DNA from: Mangifera indica
Lineage: Eukaryota > Streptophyta > Magnoliopsida > Sapindales > Anacardiaceae
Length of the DNA: 64,000 nucleotides
Direction: 5' to 3'
Assembly (NCBI RefSeq): GCF_011075055.1
Contig: NC_058141.1
Coordinates: 16,873,639-16,937,638 of the forward strand
Below, in pieces: positions 37,247 to 47,529 of this stretch. Numbering within the stretch: position 1 is the stretch's first letter; each line of letters begins with the position of its first letter. The notes under the pieces were generated by a model. The model was given only the letters and a program-made list of their open reading frames with translations. It did not search any database and was not told the origin of the DNA. The translations under genes were made by a program, and so were the position numbers.

Positions 37247-37954
37247 GAGATACATATGGAAGTAACCTACTGTATATCTTAATTTTATGTAGATCACATG
37301 CACAGCTAAGCCTTGCATGAAATAATAAAGCCATATGTTGGTTAACTTTATTCTCTCTTTGTAAAGCTCTGCATTGAAATTTAAATAATCTTTACTAGAA
37401 TTTTGTTTTGCCTTAAGTTGATGGCTAGCCCATTCTAGCCAGAGGGGCCTAATTGGATCGAGTGAAGGGCTGGGGAAAAGTTAGGCCCTTGCATTGACGT
37501 TGAAACATTCGTGCTCAATAATCGATGATTAAGGAGCTATTGGTTGACCTGGAATCAATTGTGAAGAACCTGCCTGTCAAGTTGACACCCAGAAGTCTGC
37601 GTTGATCCTGAGCTTTCTGTCACTTATTATATTCAATTTCTTAAAACATTAAATATATACAAGTTCTCTTGATGGAGCCACAACTACTCCATGCATATAA
37701 AATTCTTTATAATCATGGTAGGTAATAATCGATTGCATAGAAAAAATATATGCTTTAAATTGATTACTATGGTAAATTTTCCTATTATTACCTCCATGCC
37801 CTTAAGGCCTTTATGTCAGTATCATCAATACATTTGGAAACATTTTAGCAATTCCGGAGTTCAATTTTCAAGCAAGTCGGAATCCATATTAACCAAGAAA
37901 ATTCAAGAAAAACAATCACCAAATTGATTGACCATTGTCACACCGAATTTCAAA

Positions 37955-38611
37955 GGCGAAAGGATTATTTTTGACCTAATTCTCAAAGACACATTCATTA
38001 TCTTTTAAAAATTTAAATACTCACCCAAATATTAATTTTTGTTAAATTTTTTAGTTACAGATAAGGATAAATTATGATTTTACTATTAAACCTTAAAAAC
38101 TTAAAAGTTAATATTATTTTTTCTTAGGTTTTAAAAACTAATACTTCATCTCATTTTCAAAGTTTGAAAAATTAATATATCACCCTTAAAGTTTATTTCA
38201 CTTCTTTAGCCACCACCATTCCAGCCAATGATTGACGTTTTCCATTAATTTTTTAGATCTAACCACGAAGAATGATCACCCACCACCACGAAAACAATGT
38301 TCGTCGTTCTAATTTAGAGACAACGAAAAAGGTCACTGGAGAGGGAGATAATCATTCATTGAATAGTTGGTCAAATATGGAAGAAAAGTAAAATTTTTTA
38401 AACTTAATCATAAAGAAATTATTAATTTTTTTAATTAAAAGAAGAAAATGAGATATAATTTTATCTAATTTAATATTACTAATAAAATAATGATTTTATC
38501 CCTTATAATTAATAGTTTTGGTTAATTTAATAATTTATAAATAGATATTTAATTTTTAAAAATGTTTTTTTTAGTTTGAATTAAAACCAGGGTGAGAAAT
38601 ATCCTCCGGCT
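37955..38611. mobile_element. Inverted-repeat transposon copy E with perfect 9-bp target duplication
   Basis: 657 bp flanked on both sides by AATTTCAAA (37946-37954 and 38612-38620). The ends GGCGAAAGGATTATTTTTGA and AGAAATATCCTCCGGCT are diverged versions of the family termini. The interior has lost most of the GC-rich core. The intact flanking duplication makes the insertion certain despite sequence decay. Confidence 0.82.
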
Positions 38612-39223
38612 AATTTCAAATCGTTACTCATTAATGAAATTTTGTGTGTGAAGCCGTGGGCGTAGGGTGGGCGAGAAGTGTAATACTAATGCAACAATCA
38701 AAATCAAATTGTGGGTTTTCAATTAATGCTCTTTAAAAAAGAAAAAGAGTGAAATGACGGGTTTTATTGGAAGGGGAAAAATAAAATTGAAAGAAGAGAA
38801 AAGTGACATAAATAATTAATGAATGTTGATGCTCATGCATGGGATGCATGGGGCTCATGTTATTTTCTCAAATCTCAATCATCATGCCAAAAACATAACA
38901 TAACATAACATAGCATAATATGAGAAACGTGCCAAATATTTACACCCCCACCACCACGTGGAAGGCGGAGAGTCAACGTCGCTTCAGAACAACGAATTCT
39001 CCTCCCCCCTTCACCCCCCGGCGAGGTGCATTTCAAGTCCTTCCTCCTGCCTATCACCACCCCCACTTTTTCACATCTTCTTCTTTCTTATATTTTTCCC
39101 ATCACCCAAAATATAATATTAATAAAAATAAATTAATTCTAACACAAATATCAATAATTTTCTGGTCTAGCGAGTTCTTATTTCGGTGATGTTTGGTGGG
39201 ACCGGAAAAAGTACTAATTTTTT

Positions 39224-40479
39224 AGCCCAGAAGACTTTTTCTTACCCTAGGGAAAAACAAACTGGCACATGTATGATTTTAAAATTCTAAATATTTATCT
39301 AATATAAAATGTTATTTTTTTATTTGTTTAAAAAATTAAATTTTTATCCAAAAATTAAAAAAATTATATTTTCATCCCTCTAAGGGTATTTAATTTGAAT
39401 AATATTTTATTATTAAAATAAAAAGATTACTTTGAAGATAAATTATATAGAAAATTATTAGGTATAAATTATTACTATATTTGATAAAATTTAGTAAGTA
39501 TAAATAATTATTATGTTTGATTAAAGATAATAAAAAAATACTAGTAAATTATTTTATTTAAATGAACTTGAATATAATTATTTTTAAATATTTTTTATAT
39601 TATTTGTCATATTAATTAAAAATAAATTTATTTTTATCTCAAAAAATTAATAAATAATAATATAATTATAATAAAATCAAAATTATATTGATAATCTTTA
39701 AATAGCTAAAGTGAATGTAATAATCAGATTATCACGTATATTACCTGTCACGTCAATATTAGTAATAAAAGATTATTATAATATTTTATTACTGAAAATT
39801 AAACAAAAGAATAAAAGATAAAATGTCAAAATAATTTTTAAATATTGAAACCAAACAGTCTTTTAGAGTTTTATTCTTTTATTTTTTTCATCAATGAGGT
39901 TCTTTGGGTAACCTCTCATCTATCAATGCTTCCAATCGCAACTTGAATAAAGACATAACCATTGTTCTCTGCCTACAAATGTCATGAATCATCATGTATC
40001 ATCTAGATCTAACATGCAACAAACACATTTGTGGTTAGAGAATAGATCTTCATCGACGATTGTCTATATTTGAAGTTAAATCGACAAAAAATGTAATAGA
40101 TTTTCACTATTCAAGGTCAATTTGATGAAGCTTCTTCGTCTTTGGGCTTTGTTGGCCTTCGTTTGGAGCCATTAATACTAGCAAAGAGAGATGCACAGAA
40201 GGTCGATTGATGCTAGAATCGATTGATTGTTATCATTGTCTAAGTTTATAGCAAACCCTAAAGATTTGACGAGAAAAAGTTACTTTTTAAAGTTGAAACT
40301 AAAAGATAAAATATGAGTTTTCAAAACTTAAAAATAAATAAGATAAAAAAAATATTTTAATATTATTAATAAAATAATAATTTTTATCTTAATTCTAATA
40401 AAAAAATTTAAATTTTTAAAACCCTATAAACATACATTTTTCTTTATATTAAAACTAAGTAAAAAATATCTCTTTGGCC
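39224..40479. mobile_element. Inverted-repeat transposon copy F, interrupted by a second element
   Basis: Flanked by TAATTTTTT at 39215-39223 and 40480-40488 (9 bp, identical). Left end AGCCCAGAAGACTTTTTCTT, right end AAATATCTCTTTGGCC. The 1256-bp span exceeds the usual 640-795 bp because an AT-rich element of about 481 bp (39382-39862) lies within it; subtracting that leaves about 775 bp. Confidence 0.78.
39382..39862. mobile_element. AT-rich MITE-like element, copy 2, nested in copy F
   Basis: Similar over its whole length to 24925-25405. Left end AGGGTATTTAATTTGAATAA, right end GAAACCAAACAGTCTTT. Removing it rejoins 'ccctcta' and 'gagtttt', which matches the 'ccctagggttt' join seen at the same place in sister copies of the host element. 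This fits insertion with a TA target duplication. Confidence 0.65.
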
Positions 40480-41428
40480 TAATTTTTTACCTTATTAATA
40501 CACAAGGCACGTGACGTCAACACACGAGTGGCAATTAACAAATTTTATTCAAGTTCAAAATAAGAAAGTAAAATCAGGAGATATTTGTTGAAATTTATTT
40601 TGAATAAATTTAAAAGCAGCAGCAGCAGCAGCCATGCATTGTCGGCATCTAACAAAGTTAAGGAATTTTCAAAGTCTATAAAGCGTCCCCACCATATTGT
40701 TTTATTTATTTATTTATTTATTTATAGAACGGTGGTGAATAATTTTGAAATTTTTTTTTTTTGTCTTGTTAAACTATTATTAAAATAAAAATAAAATTTA
40801 TTTTATTTTATATGGTGTAATTAATTCGCCTAATTTATTATCCAAAATAAACAAATTAGGGCAGGGTGAAGTGACGTTGGGTTAGTTTAGTGGAAAAACA
40901 AAGAATGTCTAAATCTAAATCACTCAAGCGAGCCTTTTATGGGCCTCATAGCTCACCTAATTTTAATCACAGACGGCAGCTTCTCTTGAGCCACTCAAAT
41001 TAAAACGGTGAAATTTAATTGGAATAAATTCCACATGAAAATCTTGGTAAGACTGAAAACAAAATTTTCGTGAAATTTGGACAACTGAATCCAGCCAACT
41101 AGGAAAGAAAAGAAAAGAAATCCAAGTACTTTTCTTGTCTATAATAATAATTTAACTCCAATGAAAGCCCGAATGGCGGTTCCATTTTTCTGAAAATCTA
41201 TTCTTTCTTTTCTGTACTAACTCGTCTCCACACCTTATATTAACATACCCAACCATAACTCAGAATTCCTTCAAAACCAAAGCCGCTGACCCCTTTTCAC
41301 GGCATCCTCAAGCGCTTCTAACTCACCCCTTTTCCTGTCTTTTATATGCTTTTTGTCTCTTGATCTCAACATTTGGCTCTAGTTTTTGAATTTTAGACTC
41401 GATTATAGATTTTTTTTTGGGTTCAGAA

Positions 41429-44400
41429 ATGGGTTCTGAGCTTATATATAGAGGCCATGAGACTCATTCTGTGACGGATTCATATCATCCTAAACCAATC
41501 AAACCATGGTTCGCCGTGACCCGACCCATTCGGTACATGCTCCGGGAGCAGCGTTTGGTATTTGTGCTGGTCGGCATTGCTTTAGCCACTCTGTTTTTCA
41601 CAGTTGTCCCGTCCTATCGTAACCCTTACAGTCAAAACCACCTTGCGATCTCTGATTCGTTGTCTTACCACCCGATGGAGACGCATGAGAGAATTTACAA
41701 CCCGCGCATCGGGGCGGGTTGTTCAATTCGGGGGGGAAGGTGCCCTTGGGGCTAAAACGAAAGGGTCTTAGAATTGTTGTTACGGGTGGGGCAGGCTTTG
41801 TGGGTTCGCATCTTGTGGACCGTTTGATCGCGAGAGGTGACAGTGTTATCGTGGTTGATAATTTCTTCACGGGACGGAAGGAAAACGTGATGCACCACTT
41901 TGGGAACCCAAATTTCGAGCTCATCAGACACGACGTCGTCGAGCCTATCTTGCTGGAGGTTGACCAGATCTACCATCTCGCTTGTCCGGCATCACCTGTT
42001 CATTACAAGTTCAACCCCGTCAAGACTATCATATCCTTTCTTTTTTTTTTTTTTTGAAAGTTTTGTTAATTAATATATATGTTTTCAGAGCTCTTAATTC
42101 TACTTCTAAATAAAAAAACCTGGTTTTAATCCTTAATTGTGAAGTTTACAAGACAAATGTGGTGGGAACATTGAATATGCTCGGATTGGCGAAGAGAGTG
42201 GGAGCGAGGTTTCTGTTAACCAGCACAAGTGAGGTGTACGGTGATCCTCTTCAGCATCCACAGAAGGAGACTTACTGGGGCAACGTCAATCCTATCGGTC
42301 AGTATTCATCCCTAACCTTTCTTGTTTTATTTAAATTAAATTTAATTATGGTAGGAGACTATGTATGGCTCACGCGTTTTTGCTTCCGTCCGAGTAGAAC
42401 CCATGTCGTTTCATTTTTGTTAACATTGAAACCATACACGTTTTTGCACTTATTGCTTCAGATCTGGTATTTTTGATAGCCATGATTGGTGGGGCTGAAA
42501 ACAGTAATCACAGGGTTCACAATGCACTAAACATTTCTAAACAACTTTTGATATTTTGGACAATTTAGGTGTAGGTTGGGAATGGTAATAGAGTAAAACC
42601 AAAGGAAAGGTTGAGGTTAGATTGGTTATCCTAGTAGCATGAATTTTATTGCATGGTAGATCTGGCAAACACTGCTATCTTTTAATTAATTAAATCTGTG
42701 TGACAGGTGTCCGAAGTTGTTATGACGAGGGAAAGCGAACAGCTGAAACATTGACCATGGACTACCACAGAGGAGCTGGCGTTGAGGTTTGATAAAATTT
42801 AAACTTAACTTTTTTTTATTGCAATATAATATTATAAGATGAAGTTTTGGACATTATATTTGTTTTTACTTTGTTTTGTTGTTCAGGTTAGGATTGCTAG
42901 GATTTTTAACACTTATGGCCCTCGTATGTGTATTGATGATGGACGTGTTGTTAGCAATTTTGTTGCTCAGGTGCTTGCTTGCTCGTGTTATGATAATATT
43001 ATTATTATATGTTTTCAAAAGTTATGGTGGTGGGCTTGTAGGTCGAGAGTGTTTATAATTAATTAATGATAATTGGCTGCAATGATGCAGGCGTTAAGGA
43101 AGGAGCCTCTGACTGTTTATGGTGATGGAAAGCAGACAAGGAGTTTCCAATACGTTTCTGATTTGGTAAAACAAACTTTTTCTTATTATTATTTTCTGAT
43201 GATACATTATTGGAGTTCTTGCTCATTCATTTTTTGATTTTCCCCTAGTAGTTCTAGGATTAGTGATTGCCTGTTCACTCCTATTTGCTTCTTAATAAAT
43301 TATACGAGTCTGACATTTAGAGACTGTAAATATTTTGGGATGTTATTTTTGAAATGCGCATTTTGTGTTGTAGAAAAAAAAATTATGGTAAAATACAAAT
43401 TAGGATTACCTTTTCTATGTGGGGTTTGCATGTATACGGGGAACTGGTTTCTGCATGTGGTACCTGCTGCAAAACTGTTCAGGAAAACAGTTTTCTTTTT
43501 CTCTTTCTTGCATGTACGCATGTGGAGATGAGATGTTTTGGAAATATTTTTTTGACATTTCAGCTTAGTGAATAGTTTCACTAGTGCCAAAAATGCCAGT
43601 TGAGGGTCTAAATGTTTTATGAGAATTTATAACTTGAAGAGGCATATACCATGTGACTAGAGCCCAGTCAAGTCCCCACTGAAGACAGCTATCTTAATTT
43701 CTCCATACATGTAGGCTGGGCTCGATTTTGATAGCTTCATCAATTGTTGCCCTAATAGAAGGTACATATGGCATTGACAAGACAGTATCAAAGAAAGGAT
43801 TCTTGGGTCCCACTAATCTCTCTGCAGTTAAATTATAAATGCCCCTTGAATTGTATATTGGTAACCATATCAGACAAGCAAATGGATAATTTGTCTTCAG
43901 TGCTTGTTATGTGGTGCTGGGATAGGCTTTTTCCCAAAGTTACATTGAAAACTATGGTTTAGGCGTATTTTAATAGTTTTAGTTAGGCTTCTGGGATAAC
44001 TTTACAGTTTTCCTCCCTGCAATATTCTGAAAATTTAGCTTGGTCGCTGCTGTTCATTATGATTAAGATGGTTTGTTGAATGGTGTCACAATAGGTGGAA
44101 GGTCTGATGCGCTTGATGGAAGGAGAGCATGTGGGACCTTTTAATCTTGGAAACCCCGGCGAATTCACCATGCTTGAACTTGCTCAGGTAAGCCGTCACT
44201 TAATTAAACTGTCATTTTTCTTTGCTTTGTGGTATTGTTGCTTTCATATAGTCATTGTTTTAGTCAGAAGCTACTGTTATAAAGAAATAGAATAGCAGAA
44301 CACTAGCAGAAGTGAGAATTTCCTATAAGCTAAGCTCTAAAACAAGTTGGTGTTGATAGACATGATGATGACTTGTATTGTCTCCATCCTCCCGCGACAT

Positions 44401-44827
44401 GGAGGGGCACTCAAATCAACAATTTGAGATTTAGAATTACTCTGTTAATGAAGATCAAGACATAAGCTTTAGATATCCAGTTTTAAAATTTCAACAGATG
44501 CTTACTATTGAATTTAGCACAAATGCAGGTAAGTTTTCTACATGTATTGGTGTTTCCTCAGAAATGTGAAGAATGATTTCATTGGTGCAGGTGGTCCAGG
44601 AGACAATTGATCCCAATGCTAAGATAGAGTTCAGGCCCAACACTGAAGATGATCCTCACAAGAGGAAGCCTGATATCTCTAGGGCTAAAGAACAACTTGG
44701 TTGGGAACCTAAGGTGTCCCTGAGGAAGGGTCTTCCTTTAATGGTGAAAGATTTTCGTCTACGAATCTTTGGTGACCATAAGGAAGGTGATGCCACCACC
44801 ACCTCAACCACAACGTTAGCATCCTAA
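41429..44827 (+). CDS. UXS: UDP-glucuronate decarboxylase (UDP-xylose synthase), one-base frameshift in exon 1
   Basis: Seven exons: 41429-42030, 42150-42297, 42707-42786, 42887-42970, 43091-43165, 44095-44187, 44591-44827. The product would be a Golgi type-II membrane enzyme making UDP-xylose from UDP-glucuronate: a short cytosolic N-terminus, a membrane anchor ([18 protein letters not shown]), then the extended SDR fold with the NAD site [15 protein letters not shown], the serine motif [28 protein letters not shown] and [13 protein letters not shown]. Around 41711-41724 (GGGGCGGGTTGTTC) the frame slips by one base: the N-terminal frame would stop at 41753, and the rest continues in another frame. 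The exons total 1319 bases; one extra base gives 439 aa, the family length. Either a real null allele or a sequencing error. Intron 1 is a U12-type AT-AC intron. Type: UXS1/2/4 group, not the soluble UXS3/5/6 group. Confidence 0.88.
42031..42149 (+). other. U12-type AT-AC intron in UXS
   Basis: The 119-base intron starts with ATATCCTTT, the exact minor-spliceosome 5' splice site. It has a TCCTTAAT branch-point element at 42130-42137 and ends TTTAC 12-14 bases after the branch adenosines. The flanking codons join as ...PVKTI and KTNVVG..., which is the conserved UXS sequence. No GT-AG pair gives that join. Confidence 0.92.
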
Positions 44828-45281
44828 GTTGCCATAGGATTCCCATATTTTCATTTGCTTAAACAATATGTTAGCAGCATCAACAGAAAATGCAGCCGTA
44901 GCAGCATACGAGGCCTCTTGTCCCCTTGATATAGGTTCCAAGTTGCCTTGATCAGCATGCGTGTCCCGTCTTCTTTGTGATTTTTATGTTACTCCACCTT
45001 CAAAGCTTATATTTGAAACTGAAAAAAATAACATTATATCCTTTGTTATTTTTATGCAACGTGGCCTTATAGCGCCAGTAGCAATACATTATTATTTTAC
45101 AATCATTCTGTGTTGGGTTTGTTTACTTTATTGTTATCATTTCTTAGCTTCAGTGGAATGATGCCCTAGCTTTCAACCAGGCGTTTATGAAACAAGCAAC
45201 TGTAAAAGCAACCCAATTTTGTTATTTATTGAAAATCAGAAATAGTAGAAGGCCTATCTGCCTATCTCCATTTGACTATTG
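44828..45281. other. UXS 3' flank
   Basis: Follows the UXS stop and should contain its 3' untranslated region. It has no coding signal. Confidence 0.5.
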
Positions 45282-45915
45282 AAGCGGACTCTTATAGAAC
45301 CCCCAGGGTTTACAATAACATCATTGGCATCTACTGTTAAACATGTATCATCTTAAAATTAGATTGTAAATAATAATAAGCTTACCATCAAAATTAACTA
45401 GCTAGTGTTGAAAAAACAAGTTTTGAGAGCACATAAATCAGACAAATGATTGAGCTATTCGCCCTTAAAGGAAAGGTTATGATATCCAACAAACCCTAAA
45501 TATCAGACTAATTGTTCAAGTATCAAAAACTACAAAAAAATAATAAGAGTATTGGAGTGAACTCTTAAAAGCCTGTAAAGTTAACAATAATATTATCGAC
45601 ATCCATTGTTAAACATGTACTATCACAAAATTAGATTGTGAAAGATAACACCCTTACCATCAAAATTAATTAGCTAGTGTCGAAAAAACAGGTTTTAAGC
45701 ATACAAATCAGATAAATGATCAAACCATTCCCCCTTAGAGGAGAGGTTATAACATCCAGTAGACACGTCAATTGGGCCGGGCCAAATAGAGGCCCGCCCC
45801 GAAGCACGAAAAAAGGCTCGGGTACGATAAAGCCCGGCCCGACACTGTAGAGTGCCGGGCCAGGCCTAGGGCTTTAATATTAGGCCCATGGGCTGGCCCG
45901 GTCCGGCCCGATACT

Positions 45916-45963
<48 letters not shown>

Positions 45964-47070
45964 CTTAGGCAGCAGAAGCAAATCTTGGCTTCTGCTGCCT
46001 TGCCGCCTTGGTCTGCTTCTGCCTTGGCAGAAGCAGATTTATGCTTCTGCCAGGCAGGAGCCTCTACAAAATTTTTTAAAAATTTTTTTTTTTAAATAAA
46101 TCTATTTTATTTCTTTTTATTTTCACTTTTATTTATAAATCTTTTAATCACTCAATTTCAATTATTGCATTATATTTTCAATTTCATTAGCTCTCTTTCA
46201 AAAAATATCTAAATTCGTAAATAATAATTATTTATTTTTGAAGAATTCAGAGATTTAAATATAAAAGATGAATAGATAAATATTATATAGTAGATATATT
46301 TTATTTATGTTTTGTAATTTATATCGTATATAAATTAATTTATTTATACTATGTTATCAATTTATAATATTTTTCATCATATAACTACGGTATTCCTCCG
46401 TCACAAGTGAGGGGTTATAAATAAAATATTCGGGATACTGTTATCGGTTTTAATAATTGAAAAAAATTTATGTTAAAAAATGTTAATTAAATTTTTTTTT
46501 TAAAAAAATTGATTAAATGAGCTGGGCCGGCCCAATTAAAGCCCAACCCGGCCCGATTAAGGCCTGTTATTATATGGGCCGGGCCTTTATATTTTAATGG
46601 GCCGGCTCGGCCTGAAGGCCCGTTACTGTTTGGGCCTTAGGCTCGACACGGCCCATTAGCTCGATGGGTCGAGTCGAAGCTAGCACGGCCCGGCTTATTA
46701 ACATCTCTAACATCCAGCAAAACACAAATATCAAGACTAATTATTCGCATATCAAGGATTATAAGGAAATAATTAGATTATTAAAGTGAATTTTCGAAAA
46801 CCCATCGGGTTAACAATAACATTATTAGTATCCACTGTTAAACATGCACTATCACAAAATTAGATTGTGAATGATAATAACCTTACCATCAAAATTAACT
46901 AGCTAGTGCGAAAAAAAAAAAAAAAAAAGGGTTTTGAGAGTATACAAATAAGGCAAATGACTAAGCCATTCCCCTTTAGAGGAGAGGTTATGATATCCGA
47001 CAAATCACAAATATCAAGATTAATTATTCTAGTATCAAGGATCACAAAGAAATAATAAGACTACTTGTTC
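45282..47070. repeat. Three tandem copies of a 271-bp repeat, split by a hAT-like element
   Basis: Units start near 45282, 45554 and 46781. Each contains 'acaataa..tatt..cat' , 'ctgttaaacatg', 'attagattgt', 'taccatcaaaatta', 'agctagtg' and 'gaggttat' in the same order. The distance between the 'agattg' landmarks is 272 bases for units 1-2, and 271 for units 2-3 once the 950-bp insert and its 8-bp duplication are removed. Units have diverged by point changes and small indels. No coding potential. Confidence 0.82.
45760..46709. mobile_element. hAT-like non-autonomous element with 8-bp target duplication
   Basis: 950 bp flanked by ACATCCAG at 45752-45759 and 46710-46717. Termini are short imperfect inverted repeats: TAGACACGTCAATT at the left, and TAGAGATGTTAATA when the right end is read on the minus strand. 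Both subterminal regions are packed with GGGCCGGGCC/GGCCCGGCCC motifs, as in many plant hAT elements, where such motifs bind transposase. The middle is AT-rich, with a TA microsatellite (about 45919-45953) and two strong hairpins at 45967-46037. There is no transposase, so movement would need a helper. Confidence 0.85.
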
Positions 47071-47529
47071 AATCTATCAAGGATCCCAAGTAAATAATAA
47101 GACTACTTGTTTAGAGTATTAAAAATCACATGGAACAAGCTATATCACTTTGGATTCCCAAGAATAATGATAATAAAATCTTCGTTATTTTTCTAAAAAA
47201 ATGTATTTATCATATGATATAATTATTATATCATATTAATTCAATATATCTTAAATGTATATTTTTTTTATTATTGTATAATATAATATGTATAATATAT
47301 TATAAAATACCAATAACAATGATGAGATCTTGTCTTCAACGAGTTCTTCTCAATTCTTAATTTTATATGATTAATATGAATGCCTTGCCTCTGTCCAACA
47401 AAGCATGAATACTGACCCTTATTTTATTTCCAATTCAGGGTGCACATCTTGCAAATGAAAGTGCTAAAAAAACCACCAATTGAAATTTGGTAGCCACATA
47501 AAGAGGTCTATCTGGGTTTTGACCTAGAG
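47071..47529. other. Hydrolase 3' flank
   Basis: AT-rich sequence downstream of the minus-strand hydrolase, probably partly its 3' untranslated region. A 'aaggatcccaagtaaataataagactacttg' fragment echoes the end of the tandem repeat. No gene. Confidence 0.5.

Larger units (their letters stand above)
37247..41428. other. Transposon-rich intergenic DNA upstream of UXS
   Basis: Besides the elements annotated within it, this stretch has an ATAAC microsatellite at about 38891-38918, a less AT-rich patch at about 38935-39060 with a lone G-box core CACGTG at about 38956, an AGC run at about 40616-40631 and a TTTA run at about 40700-40728. The last 200-400 bases should hold the UXS promoter and leader. 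No gene is supported; a forward open frame at 38920-39189 is Pro/His/Phe-rich and matches no family. Confidence 0.5.
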
